A stretch of 64,000 nucleotides of DNA from Shewanella subflava. Lineage in GTDB: Bacteria > Pseudomonadota > Gammaproteobacteria > Enterobacterales > Shewanellaceae. Position numbers and translations under genes: made by a program. The number at the start of each line of letters is the position of its first letter. The first letter of the stretch is position 1. The notes beneath the pieces were generated by a model, which made no database searches, was not told where the DNA came from, and saw only the letters and a list, made by a program, of their open reading frames with translations. The DNA is taken from contig NZ_JAPDMX010000030.1 in the NCBI RefSeq assembly GCF_025971955.1, positions 127,752 through 191,751 on the forward strand, in the 5' to 3' direction. Below, one piece after another: positions 1 through 7,568 of the stretch.

Positions 1-1132
1 CGCTGGCGGCGTCTGCATTTTTAATGCGCTCTAACTTGGCGAACCCTTGCCCCCAAATTGACTCAATACGTTTAGCCCAAGCGCGGAACAAATGCGGCTC
101 AACTTGCCAGCGTAGCAAAACATGACAATGCGGATTTGGGCGGGCATCAATGCAATCAAAAGTTTGCCCAAATTGATTAGTTTTACTTTTTATTATTTTC
201 TCTTTGGCGGGCGCCTCGGCTACCCACAAATAATCAAGCGGCTCACCACTTGGCGGTATTGTTTCTTCATCGTTTGCAATGCAATCAAAATCACCGGTAA
301 ACATATCCGTTTTTAATTCGCTTTTTGGCAAAATGACTTTTTCAGCAATCCAGCCCCGCTGATACATTTTCTGCATAGCATCAAAAAAGCGGCTGCATTC
401 AGCGCCTATCGTTGATTCGCCGTTAATAATGCGGCGGCGGGCTTTGCCTGAAAACGTCAAAGTCAAAAATGTGGTGTAGCCACCGCGAACCGCTGAAACA
501 TAGGCGCCCGAATCTAAAATATTTTTAGCGGCTTTTGTGGTAAGAAATTTTGTTACCCTGTCACCTGATTGTTGCGGCGGGGCTTTGCTTGGGCTGGCAT
601 CACTTGCAACCCTGATTCGATATTCATCAGACCACGCACGAAAACTCAAATTTGCAACGGCGGTTTTATTGGTATCAAAGGCGATTAGTTCGCCCGTTTC
701 TGCGTCAACTTCCCACGCGCTTGTTACTTTCCCCTGCGTGTCAGCGTGTAAAGCGTATTCAGACGGTAAATATCTAACAGTGGCTTTATCAAAATCAAGC
801 CCTCTTTCGTCAAGACGGGCGGCCAAGCCGCCTAAAGCGTTAAGCTTTTGGCTTAGTTCTATGTCTTGCTGTGTCCGTGTCGGACTTTTGCAATCCTTGA
901 CCAGCCTAACTGTTTCGGCCGTTGGCCGCCCTGCGGGGCTTGGTTTTAATGATGCAAAATAGTATTGATTGCGCAACATTAGCGCCTTATCTAATTCGCT
1001 TTTTGTAGCCTGGTCTTTTTCAGACACAAAAAATCCGCCCCTTGGGGCGGTTAAGTTTAGCGGCTCGAATACTAACGGCGGCGAATCTTCTATTATCTCA
1101 ACAGTAGAAACATTAAAATTATTTTGAGGCAT
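1..1132 (-). CDS. HUH rolling-circle replication initiator (phage-like), 3' end outside window
   Basis: An open frame of 377 codons runs leftward from an ATG at 1132 off the window edge with no stop. Two replication-initiator signatures are visible: FLTLTF near residue 221 (motif 1) and PHCHV near residue 335 (the His-hydrophobic-His metal-binding motif 2), followed by LLRWQVEP and WGQGFAKLERIK, a stretch I associate with ORF2/G2P-type Rep proteins of marine phages. The catalytic tyrosine motif should lie beyond the edge. Such enzymes nick one strand at the double-strand origin to start rolling-circle replication. A purine-rich GGGGG lies upstream of the ATG. The first codons overlap the preceding small gene by 14 bp, so it is probably translated from the same mRNA. 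An inovirus-like or corticovirus-like (PM2) element are both possible; the structural genes are not visible. Confidence 0.85.
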   Translation of the reverse strand, partial: MPQNNFNVSTVEIIEDSPPLVFEPLNLTAPRGGFFVSEKDQATKSELDKALMLRNQYYFASLKPSPAGRPTAETVRLVKDCKSPTRTQQDIELSQKLNALGGLAARLDERGLDFDKATVRYLPSEYALHADTQGKVTSAWEVDAETGELIAFDTNKTAVANLSFRAWSDEYRIRVASDASPSKAPPQQSGDRVTKFLTTKAAKNILDSGAYVSAVRGGYTTFLTLTFSGKARRRIINGESTIGAECSRFFDAMQKMYQRGWIAEKVILPKSELKTDMFTGDFDCIANDEETIPPSGEPLDYLWVAEAPAKEKIIKSKTNQFGQTFDCIDARPNPHCHVLLRWQVEPHLFRAWAKRIESIWGQGFAKLERIKNADAAS

Positions 1133-1310
1133 CTTTGCGCCCCCTATCAAAACCGATATTACTACTAAAACATTTCGGGCAACTAATTAGTGTTCCGTAA
1201 GGTGGAAGTATTAGCGGCTCACAATCAGCCCGCCAAACTTGCCCATACCAATTACATTTTTTGCATCTAAGATATTTATCTAAGATTGTTATCTCTGATT
1301 CCACATTCAT
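1119..1310 (-). CDS. Small zinc-ribbon protein of the replication operon
   Basis: This 63-residue protein has two CxxC pairs, CKKC near residue 16 and CPKC near residue 43, a spacing typical of zinc ribbons. I chose the ATG at 1310 because it overlaps the stop of the preceding gene as TGATG; an in-frame GTG at 1313 is an alternative. Its 3' end overlaps the replication gene by 14 bp. Function is unknown; a nucleic-acid-binding or host-takeover role is only an inference from the fold and the neighbourhood. Confidence 0.65.
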   Translation of the reverse strand: MNVESEITILDKYLRCKKCNWYGQVWRADCEPLILPPYGTLISCPKCFSSNIGFDRGRKDASK

Positions 1311-1474
1311 CACGCACCCCGCAACAATTCGGCGGCTTGGCGTCTTGCGTCTGCGGCCATTTCTAAATGCTTGGCGGCCATAACAGCATCACCAACACGG
1401 CGATAGTATTTTGAATACTCTAAAAAAGACTTTGCGCCATCAATCAGGCAAGCGGCCAAAATATCATTATTCAT
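1310..1474 (-). CDS. 54-residue phage-like protein of unknown function
   Basis: An ATG at 1474 opens 54 codons giving an Ala- and Arg-rich, probably all-helical protein (it begins MNNDILAACLIDGAK and ends AAELLRGA). Its start overlaps the stop of the upstream gene as ATGA and its stop overlaps the next start as TGATG, so it sits inside a tightly coupled translational chain, which is the main support that it is real. I do not recognise a family. Confidence 0.55.
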   Translation of the reverse strand: MNNDILAACLIDGAKSFLEYSKYYRRVGDAVMAAKHLEMAADARRQAAELLRGA

Positions 1475-1800
1475 TGGGCGGCCTCCCAATCTGCAACCAT
1501 TAAAGAGGCGGTATCTAAGTCACCCGCTTTAATTAGGGCGCTTAAAATATCAATTTGAAGTGTCAGCTTGTTTTCTATATCACTGGCGTGATGAATTGCT
1601 CTGTCTGCGGCATCTTGAAACAAACTAGCATTAGACTCTGCCATTTCAACCTGCAAAGCGGCCTCGAATAACTCAGACGTCAAAATGTTAATTCTGTTAT
1701 TTAAATCTGCAATTTCTTTTTTATTGCAAATTGGGCAAATGTTAAATTCTTCCTGTTCTCCATGCCCGCAAGACTCGCATTTATATCTAAATTTATTCAT
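1471..1800 (-). CDS. Zinc-ribbon plus helical protein of the replication operon
   Basis: The 109-residue product has an N-terminal zinc ribbon (CESC near residue 8 and CPIC near residue 22) followed by a long, heptad-like helical stretch from about residue 30 to 105, probably a coiled coil. Start and stop both overlap neighbouring genes by 4 bp (ATGA). No family is recognised. The architecture, a metal ribbon on a helical stalk, would suit a dimeric DNA- or RNA-binding accessory factor, but that is inference. Confidence 0.65.
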   Translation of the reverse strand: MNKFRYKCESCGHGEQEEFNICPICNKKEIADLNNRINILTSELFEAALQVEMAESNASLFQDAADRAIHHASDIENKLTLQIDILSALIKAGDLDTASLMVADWEAAQ

Positions 1801-1961
1801 CTTGCACCCCCTAAACGCGCTAATTTTGCTTTTAGGTGTGCAATTGCTTTGCGGCTGCGGTTCAGTTTGTTTTCATCAAAAGGCGCGGCAATTATTGCCA
1901 ATGGCAGGTAGTGAGGAATTTCGATTGTTGAATTTGGGACTTTTTGATACTTCATCTGCAT
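1797..1961 (-). CDS. 54-residue basic protein, first gene of the replication operon
   Basis: ATG at 1961 opens 54 codons. The C-terminal half is strongly basic (NRSRKAIAHLKAKLARL), and the stop overlaps the next ATG by 4 bp. It is the first gene of the leftward cluster and lies 194 bp from the divergent regulator. No family is recognised; the basic helix could bind DNA. Support comes from the translational coupling rather than from homology. Confidence 0.5.
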   Translation of the reverse strand: MQMKYQKVPNSTIEIPHYLPLAIIAAPFDENKLNRSRKAIAHLKAKLARLGGAR

Positions 1962-2155
1962 AGCTCCGTTGTCTGAATGTTAGCCCGTTGTTTTGTTCAG
2001 GCTAACGGTTTGCATCCTGCCAACCGCGCCATTAACAACAGACAAACAGACCATACACTTAACAACTTAGGACTACAATTATCTAAATACGTGCTTTGCA
2101 CACCTAACGTGCAACTACTACAATTGATTTATTAGGTACTAAAAAGGTATATAAA
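1962..2155. promoter_or_regulatory. Divergent control region of the element
   Basis: This gap separates the leftward replication operon from the rightward repressor-like gene and must hold both promoters. It contains the short palindrome GTGC-TTT-GCAC at 2091-2101, a second ACGTGC copy at 2107-2112 matching 2089-2094, and a direct repeat ACTACAATT at 2072-2080 and 2117-2125, 45 bp apart. These are plausible operators for the adjacent HTH protein. I cannot place the -10 and -35 elements confidently. Confidence 0.45.
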
Positions 2156-2452
2156 ATGAATCCTAGCGACTTGCTCGATTTAATAAAAACCGCATACGGC
2201 CTCAATTCTGACTATCAGGTGATGAAGAAATTCGGCTTTTCTCAGACTGGCGTATCGAATTGGCGGGTAAACCGTAGTTTTCCTAAAGATGACGTATTAA
2301 TCAAATTCGCCGAAGCGCTCGATATTCATTTAGGTGTTTTGCTTTTGCATTCAGCTATTTGGCGACAAAAAGACGCCACGGCAAAGGCATCACTACAAAG
2401 CATCTTAAATATGCTTCCGTACTGCGAAAAACCAAACGGCGCCACAGCTTAA
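2156..2452 (+). CDS. Helix-turn-helix regulator resembling DUF3693 phage proteins
   Basis: The 98-residue product begins MNPSDLLDLIKTAYG and has an XRE-like helix-turn-helix at about residues 19-55 (DYQVMKKFGFSQTGVSNWR, then a second helix with IKFAEALDI). This layout resembles the small DUF3693 regulators of Vibrio and Shewanella prophages. It is divergent from the replication operon, as expected for a copy-control or lysogeny repressor. AAAGGT lies 8 bp before the ATG. The 3' end is followed by about 95 bp with no gene and then a dif-like site, so it appears to be the last gene of the element on this side. Confidence 0.75.
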   Translation: MNPSDLLDLIKTAYGLNSDYQVMKKFGFSQTGVSNWRVNRSFPKDDVLIKFAEALDIHLGVLLLHSAIWRQKDATAKASLQSILNMLPYCEKPNGATA

Positions 2453-2545
2453 CCAAAAGCGTTTGGCAATATTTGCCACAATTACAAGGTGTTAAAACGC
2501 GCCTGCACCCCTTGCCCCGTCTGGGTTTGGTCTGTTTTGCGTAAG

Positions 2546-2573
2546 ATTTAACACTTTATACATTGTGCGCAGT
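2546..2573. other. dif-like Xer recombination site, probable attachment junction of the element
   Basis: On the plus strand, ATTTAACACTT (2546-2556) resembles the XerD arm, TATACA (2557-2562) is identical to the central region of E. coli dif, and TTGTGCGCAGT (2563-2573) resembles the XerC arm. By my count 22 of 28 positions match E. coli dif as I remember it, with the outer 8 bp of the XerD arm and the centre exact. The site lies between the last gene of a rolling-circle element and small genes of chromosomal type, exactly where elements that exploit host XerC/XerD leave a hybrid dif. The inner XerD-arm bases (CTT for TAA) differ, as often seen in phage-derived arms. Confidence 0.65.
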
Positions 2574-2597
2574 TATATATGGGTGTGGTGATGGGGG

Positions 2598-2831
2598 CTA
2601 TTTGTGCCTAAATGGCGCTTCTGCTGTGATGAAACTCAAATGGCCGTTGCAGTGCTGGCATGCAATGAACAACGACTCGTATTGGTCGAACCAAGATGGC
2701 TTATGGCAATCATCAAATTGCAGTTCAGGTTTATCTTGGCGCGTAACCATGGTGACACCACCAGGATACGTAATGATCTTTTTCGGTGCGCGATGAAACG
2801 ATTCAATCATTTGCTCTGCATAATTGTCCAT
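2598..2831 (-). CDS. Small protein of unknown function with a CxxC pair
   Basis: The 77-residue product starts at an ATG (2831) with a clear AAGAGGA ribosome-binding site six bases upstream, which is why I prefer this frame to the overlapping open frames on the other strand. It contains one CQHC pair near residue 58 and several other Cys and His residues (C42, H43, H63), so it may bind a metal. No family is recognised. It begins just outside the dif-like site, so it may be host sequence or belong to a second, older insertion. Confidence 0.55.
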   Translation of the reverse strand: MDNYAEQMIESFHRAPKKIITYPGGVTMVTRQDKPELQFDDCHKPSWFDQYESLFIACQHCNGHLSFITAEAPFRHK

Positions 2832-2842
2832 GGTTAGTCCTC

Positions 2843-3043
2843 TTATTTGATATTTATCGCGTCGCTGCTTGTTTGCTTGGTCAATTTACCGAGCGTTATT
2901 CCGAAGCGTTTAAGCTCAAGGCCGCCAAAGTTATTAACGATATAGTTTGAGCTATCCAATGTGTATGTCCGGCTGGATATGTTTGAATTGGGCTGGTGCC
3001 GAGTAAAGTTAATCACGCCAATAAACGGCTTGATTAATAACAT
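2843..3043 (-). CDS. Possible 66-residue protein, unknown
   Basis: An open frame from ATG 3043 ends 12 bp before the start of the next leftward gene, so the two could form a pair. It has only a weak ribosome-binding site (GTAAAGCC) and no recognisable motif. It could be a real small gene, the 3' remnant of a longer one, or a chance frame. Confidence 0.3.
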   Translation of the reverse strand: MLLIKPFIGVINFTRHQPNSNISSRTYTLDSSNYIVNNFGGLELKRFGITLGKLTKQTSSDAINIK

Positions 3044-3430
3044 AAGGCTTTACAGTCTTTATTATGCCTAATGCTTAGCAAGGATTAATATTGTTATTGA
3101 GGAAAAATGCGTTACTCGATGTTGAACCAATCGGCATAAATAACTGTTCACTTTAGCTTATGAAAATGGGTAAACAGCGTTAATTTTTTTGATTGTAATT
3201 AGCCTAACATCGTAAAAATCTGCTTTGTTACCATGCACTATTGCTGGCTATTGCTGATAACTTTTTGACTGTCCTTTAGTGTTATTTTTACTTTTTTAGG
3301 AAATTTAAAACGCAACAAATTCAACATGCTAAGTCGATGAATAATTGTATTCAGCTTTATATTAAGTCATGTAGCTGAAAGCATTTTAGCGATGCTTTCT
3401 AAAACCTAACACTAGAATGTTGTAAGGTAC
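3044..3430. other. AT-rich gap with no supported gene
   Basis: I see no credible coding frame, structural RNA or strong hairpin in this stretch. It lies between the small genes next to the dif-like site and the Fur-controlled gene, and could hold promoters or decayed sequence. Confidence 0.4.
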
Positions 3431-3652
3431 TTAAAATACAGGCAATAAAGCATCCTGACTTTGTTCATGCTCGTTCTGGTGACAGGCAACTTGTTTACAA
3501 TGAATTCGGTTTTGACAACACCATAAACACAACTGCCAAATGATTTTTTTACTCGATTTATCAAGGCATTGAATGTCTGCCGCACACAGATGTCCCTCAT
3601 TAATCAACTGGGCAATTTTCGTCTCACTCAAACCAATATTCACTGTATTCAT
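3431..3652 (-). CDS. Small cysteine-rich protein behind a Fur-type promoter
   Basis: Of the possible starts I chose the ATG at 3652, preceded by GGGGAG at good spacing; longer versions would run through the promoter. The 73-residue product has seven cysteines (one pair in CLWCC near residues 42-46, others at about 23, 29, 52 and 57) and two histidines near the C terminus, but no signal peptide. The promoter just upstream overlaps a Fur-like box, so expression is probably induced by iron shortage. The Cys content suggests metal or Fe-S handling. I do not recognise the family and it is not a match for Bfd as I know it. Confidence 0.65.
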   Translation of the reverse strand: MNTVNIGLSETKIAQLINEGHLCAADIQCLDKSSKKIIWQLCLWCCQNRIHCKQVACHQNEHEQSQDALLPVF

Positions 3653-3680
3653 GTTGTTTCTCCCCTGTAAAACTACAATG

Positions 3681-3710
3681 ATTATATATAAATGATAATG
3701 ATTATCAACT
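3681..3710 (-). promoter_or_regulatory. Sigma70 promoter overlapping a Fur-type box
   Basis: Reading leftward, TTGATA (3703-3708) and TATAAT (3681-3686) are separated by 16 bp and form a near-consensus promoter for the cysteine-rich gene starting at 3652. GATAATGATTATC at 3694-3706 sits between them and matches the core of the Fur consensus (repeats of GATAAT). Fur-Fe2+ bound here would block polymerase. Confidence 0.7.
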
Positions 3711-3827
3711 GCATTTGTGTGATTTGAAATATTTATGTGATCTTCACACAATTCATTCTACGTACCTATTAGTGGTCTACACTTAAACCAGAATGTGTTT
3801 GGTACAACGTCTTTTAGAGAGGTGAAA

Positions 3828-5399
3828 ATGCTTTTTGATATCGCTAAGAAAAAGCCTTTATTTTCGGCAAACAAAAGCAATGATCAAACTTCAGATTTAC
3901 CCCCTTGGAAGATATTGATTGTTGATGACGAGCCTGACATTCACTCTGTTACCAAGTTAGCTTTATCACGTTTTAAATTGGATGGTCGTTCGTTGGCATT
4001 CTCAAATGCTTACAGCGGATTGCAGGCCAAAGAATTACTAGAGAAAGAAAAAGATATAGCCATTGCTTTTATAGACGTCGTGATGGAAAGCGACCATGCG
4101 GGGTTAGAGTTAATCAAATGGATCCGTGATGACTTAAAAAACCGTACCATGCGAATAATATTACGTACGGGACAACCGGGACAGGCACCTGAAGAAGATG
4201 TCATTGTCAATTATGATATTAATGATTATAAGGCCAAGGCTGAACTAGACTCTCGTAAGTTAATGACCAGCGTATACTCTGCCCTGCGCTCTTATCGTGA
4301 CATAATGGAAATAGAGCAAGCCAGAATAGCACAGGCTCAACATCGTCAAGGTCTAGAAAGGGTCTTGGAAGCTACTTCAGGTTTATTCGAACTTCGCACG
4401 CTACATCGATTTGCTGATGGACTACTCAATCAAGTCGCTTCGCTTTTGAATCTAGGTAATGAAACCCTGCTATTAACTTGTAATGCGATTGATGCCATGA
4501 GTGGCCATGTTGATAGTAAAGATATTGAAATATTGGCGGGTACGGGGCGATTTCAAGACTGTGATGGTAAGGCATTACCTGAAGACATTATGTCATTGTT
4601 GAATCGTGCATTAGATGAAAAACGCTGCCTATATGAAAACAATTGCTTTATTGGCTATTTCCCTACTAAGTCCAGTAAATGGATAAACATTCTGTACATG
4701 GATGGCCTTGATAAAATCAGTGATTTAGACAAAAAACTGGTTGATATATTTGCGATTAATGTTGGCGTTGCCTTTGAAAACCTCTTATTGAATCAAGAAG
4801 TAGAAGATACTCAATCGGAATTAATTTTACGCTTGGGGGATGTGGTTGAAAGTCGCTCTAAAGAAGCTGCGCATCATGTTAAACGAATGGCAGAATATTG
4901 CTATGAGCTTGCCTTACTTGCAGGCTTGTCTGAAAGAGATGCAGATTTAATAAAACGTGCCTCACCTATGCATGATGTGGGTAAAATTGCGACGCCTGAT
5001 TCAGTCTTACTTAAACCCAGTAAATTAGATGATAAAGAATGGAACATCATGAAGCAGCACCCTATGATAGGGCATCAAATAATGGCGAATTCTGAAAGGC
5101 CGATTTTAAAAGCAGCTTCAATTATCTCTTTGCAACACCATGAAAAGTACGATGGTACTGGTTATCCACATGGCATATCAGGTAAAGATATTCACATTTT
5201 TGCCCGAATTGTGGCGATAGCGGATGTGTTTGATGCGCTAGTACATAAACGCTGTTATAAAGAGGCATGGCCGTTAACTGAAGTACTAGCGGAAATGACC
5301 CGGTGTTCAGGTAGCCATTTCGACCCAGATTTACTGGCCCTTTTTATCGATAATATTGAAATATTTGAAAAAATTAAAATTCATTGGGTAGATGTCTAG
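3828..5399 (+). CDS. Response regulator with HD-GYP cyclic-di-GMP phosphodiesterase domain
   Basis: The start at 3828 is chosen because AGAGAGGTG precedes it; an in-frame ATG at 3795 lacks such a site. Domains in order are a receiver domain (KILIVDDEP near residue 30, phospho-acceptor Asp in FIDVVM near residue 83), a central DUF3369-like sensor region of about residues 175-330, and an HD-GYP domain with HDVGKI and HHEKYDGTGYP intact. HD-GYP enzymes hydrolyse cyclic di-GMP, so the protein probably lowers it on phosphorylation by an unlinked histidine kinase. No kinase gene is adjacent. The same gene type flanks the cco cluster in other Shewanella, as far as I recall. Confidence 0.9.
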   Translation: MLFDIAKKKPLFSANKSNDQTSDLPPWKILIVDDEPDIHSVTKLALSRFKLDGRSLAFSNAYSGLQAKELLEKEKDIAIAFIDVVMESDHAGLELIKWIRDDLKNRTMRIILRTGQPGQAPEEDVIVNYDINDYKAKAELDSRKLMTSVYSALRSYRDIMEIEQARIAQAQHRQGLERVLEATSGLFELRTLHRFADGLLNQVASLLNLGNETLLLTCNAIDAMSGHVDSKDIEILAGTGRFQDCDGKALPEDIMSLLNRALDEKRCLYENNCFIGYFPTKSSKWINILYMDGLDKISDLDKKLVDIFAINVGVAFENLLLNQEVEDTQSELILRLGDVVESRSKEAAHHVKRMAEYCYELALLAGLSERDADLIKRASPMHDVGKIATPDSVLLKPSKLDDKEWNIMKQHPMIGHQIMANSERPILKAASIISLQHHEKYDGTGYPHGISGKDIHIFARIVAIADVFDALVHKRCYKEAWPLTEVLAEMTRCSGSHFDPDLLALFIDNIEIFEKIKIHWVDV

Positions 5400-5402
5400 C
5401 AA

Positions 5403-5858
5403 TTAATGCGCTTGTGCATCAGCTAAGAAATCAAACCAAACTTGCCGACTCACGCCTTGGTAATCAAAAGTCACATTTGCGCGCCAAACCATGTAACCAC
5501 TACTACAAGAACCGTAAATGAGTTGGGCTTGATATGTTTGTTGATCCTCTGTTTTTAAAATGACTGGGATAACGCCCATAAACATATCCCTGCCTTCAAC
5601 CGACATCTTTACCTCACTGACCTCATCGGAAAATGTCAGAGTCAGATCAATGGGACGTTCACTTGGCGCCATTGCTTGTGCAAAAGAAAGTTGCACCTCA
5701 ATTTCATTAACATTTTTACTACATGCGCCAGCGTAAAAGTTACATAAACTGTTATCCACTGCTAATGGCGCTGGTTTGGTGTCCACTTTAGGTTCGCATG
5801 CTATTAAAAAACATAACGAAAATAACATTAATCCCAACTTTGGATGTTTTTTGTGCAT
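5403..5858 (-). CDS. Putative lipoprotein of unknown function
   Basis: The 151-residue product has a signal peptide with lipobox LIAC ending at Cys21, so it should be lipidated and anchored in an envelope membrane. The mature part is Cys-containing and predicted mostly beta (alternating strands, for example IEVQLSFAQ and VSEVKMSVEG). It converges on the HD-GYP gene, with only 3 bp between the stops, and is divergent from ccoN; the FNR-type box at 5903-5916 lies 45 bp upstream of its start and might also serve it. No family name is assigned. Confidence 0.7.
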   Translation of the reverse strand: MHKKHPKLGLMLFSLCFLIACEPKVDTKPAPLAVDNSLCNFYAGACSKNVNEIEVQLSFAQAMAPSERPIDLTLTFSDEVSEVKMSVEGRDMFMGVIPVILKTEDQQTYQAQLIYGSCSSGYMVWRANVTFDYQGVSRQVWFDFLADAQAH

Positions 5859-5902
5859 TTTTTAACCTAATGATTCAAATTGATAACATTATGTTTCAGA
5901 CA

Positions 5903-5916
5903 TTGATCTAGATCAA
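5903..5916. promoter_or_regulatory. Perfect FNR/EtrA box between lipoprotein and ccoN
   Basis: TTGATCTAGATCAA is a perfect match to the FNR consensus TTGAT-N4-ATCAA. It lies 42 bp upstream of a second box and, for ccoN, would centre about 83 bp before the inferred start point, so it could act as an upstream activating site, or could serve the divergent lipoprotein gene. Confidence 0.75.
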
Positions 5917-5944
5917 TGTTCAGCAACCGAGTTAAGTTTCTTTT

Positions 5945-5986
5945 TTGATCTAGCTCAAGTATCATTACACCGCCTAGTGATAGATA
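5945..5986 (+). promoter_or_regulatory. FNR/EtrA-dependent class II promoter of ccoN
   Basis: The box TTGATCTAGCTCAA (5945-5958) matches 9 of 10 consensus positions. A -10-like TAGATA begins at 5981, 29.5 bp from the box centre, which puts the box at about -41.5, the normal position for FNR activation. The same spacing occurs in the uspE and hya promoters of this window. Confidence 0.75.
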
Positions 5987-6122
5987 TCAAAATCACGTGG
6001 TAACACCTTGACTATAAGTGATAAAAAAGACAGCTAGTCTCAACAGCACTTTATGTCAACTAAACAGGTAAAGTTTTACTTTACCAATAATATAAGTAAA
6101 AGTAATAAGCCGTGGAAGCATT

Positions 6123-7556
6123 ATGATGAACCATTCCCAGTCTACAGGCGCTGATTACAACTACACTATTGTCCGCCAATTTGCCTTAACCACAGTTTTG
6201 TGGGGTATTGTTGGTATGTCAGTAGGTGTATTGATTGCTGCTCAGTTAATCTGGCCGCAACTGAACTTTGATACTCCTTGGTTAACGTATAGTCGTTTAC
6301 GACCATTACACACCAATGCAGTTATCTTTGCGTTCGGTACTTCAGCCCTTTTCGCTACATCCTACTATGTTGTGCAACGTACTTGTCAAACCCGTTTATT
6401 TGCGCCTAAATTAGCCGCATTTACTTTCTGGGGCTGGCAGGCAATTATTCTTTCAGCTGCTATTACATTACCTTTAGGGTTTACCTCAGGTAAAGAATAT
6501 GCAGAACTAGAATGGCCTATTGATATCGCGATTACCATTGTTTGGGTATGTTATGCGATTGTATTCTTTGGCACTATCGTAAAAAGAACGACATCACATA
6601 TTTATGTGGCTAACTGGTTCTTTGGTGCTTTCATTATTACGGTTGCTGTATTGCACATTGTTAACTCAATGGCAGTTCCAGTGAGTTTGACTAAGTCATA
6701 CTCAATGTACTCAGGCGCTGTAGATGCAATGGTACAATGGTGGTATGGCCATAATGCGGTAGGTTTCTTACTTACAGCAGGTTTCTTAGGGATGATGTAT
6801 TACTTCGTACCTAAGCAAGCGGGTCGTCCAGTTTATTCATACCGTTTATCAATTGTTCACTTTTGGGCATTGATTGCATTATACATCTGGGCTGGTCCTC
6901 ACCACTTACATTACACCGCCCTGCCTGACTGGACTCAGTCACTAGGTATGGTGATGTCGTTAATTCTGTTTGCACCTTCTTGGGGTGGCATGATTAACGG
7001 TATTATGACGCTATCAGGTGCATGGCATAAGCTTCGTACCGATCCAGTACTTCGTTTCTTAGTTGTTTCATTGTCTTTCTATGGTATGTCTACCTTTGAA
7101 GGTCCAATGATGGCAATTAAAACCGTTAACGCCTTATCTCACTATACTGACTGGACCGTTGGTCACGTTCACTCTGGTGCATTAGGTTGGGTGGCAATGG
7201 TGTCAATTGGTTCTTTATACCACTTAATTCCTGTGTTATTTAATCAAGGACGTATGTACAGCACTAACTTAGTGAATGTGCACTTCTGGTTAGCAACCAT
7301 CGGAACTGTTTTATACATTGTATCAATGTGGATTTCAGGTGTGATGCAAGGTCTGATGTGGCGCGCAGTTAACTCTGACGGTACATTAACCTACAGCTTT
7401 GTAGAAAGCTTAGAAGCATCTTATCCTTTCTATTTTGTACGCTTTATCGGTGGTGTATTCTTCTTAACTGGTATGTTTATCATGGCATATAACGTTATTC
7501 GTACAGTTAAAGCCCCTAAAGATTCATTGCCAGCATTAGCTGAAGCAAAAGCATAA
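6123..7556 (+). CDS. ccoN: cbb3-type cytochrome c oxidase subunit I
   Basis: CcoN is the catalytic subunit of the high-affinity cbb3 oxidase, reducing O2 at a heme b3-CuB centre in the inner membrane. The 477-residue product has about twelve membrane segments and the expected ligands: RPLHTN for low-spin heme b, WYGHNA and HHLHY for CuB, and HVHSGALGW for heme b3 and heme b. Length is normal. GGAAG precedes the tandem ATG ATG start. It is first in ccoNOQP, with ccoO 12 bp downstream, and is expressed from an FNR-type promoter, fitting use at low oxygen. Confidence 0.98.
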   Translation: MMNHSQSTGADYNYTIVRQFALTTVLWGIVGMSVGVLIAAQLIWPQLNFDTPWLTYSRLRPLHTNAVIFAFGTSALFATSYYVVQRTCQTRLFAPKLAAFTFWGWQAIILSAAITLPLGFTSGKEYAELEWPIDIAITIVWVCYAIVFFGTIVKRTTSHIYVANWFFGAFIITVAVLHIVNSMAVPVSLTKSYSMYSGAVDAMVQWWYGHNAVGFLLTAGFLGMMYYFVPKQAGRPVYSYRLSIVHFWALIALYIWAGPHHLHYTALPDWTQSLGMVMSLILFAPSWGGMINGIMTLSGAWHKLRTDPVLRFLVVSLSFYGMSTFEGPMMAIKTVNALSHYTDWTVGHVHSGALGWVAMVSIGSLYHLIPVLFNQGRMYSTNLVNVHFWLATIGTVLYIVSMWISGVMQGLMWRAVNSDGTLTYSFVESLEASYPFYFVRFIGGVFFLTGMFIMAYNVIRTVKAPKDSLPALAEAKA

Positions 7557-7568
7557 GGAGCAGATTCG

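Noticed and set aside
122-962. Rightward open frames at 122-316 and 537-962
   Set aside because: They lie antisense inside the HUH replication gene, which has recognisable motifs and continues across both; they have no ribosome-binding sites.
2359-2837. Rightward open frames at 2359-2544, 2563-2796 and 2604-2837
   Set aside because: The first overlaps the HTH regulator in another frame; the others are antisense to the leftward 2598-2831 frame, which has a clear AAGAGGA site. One also runs over the dif-like site.
3736-3748. TGTGATCTTCACA as a CRP site upstream of the HD-GYP gene
   Set aside because: The two half-sites are separated by three bases, not the six needed for CRP; left as an unexplained dyad.
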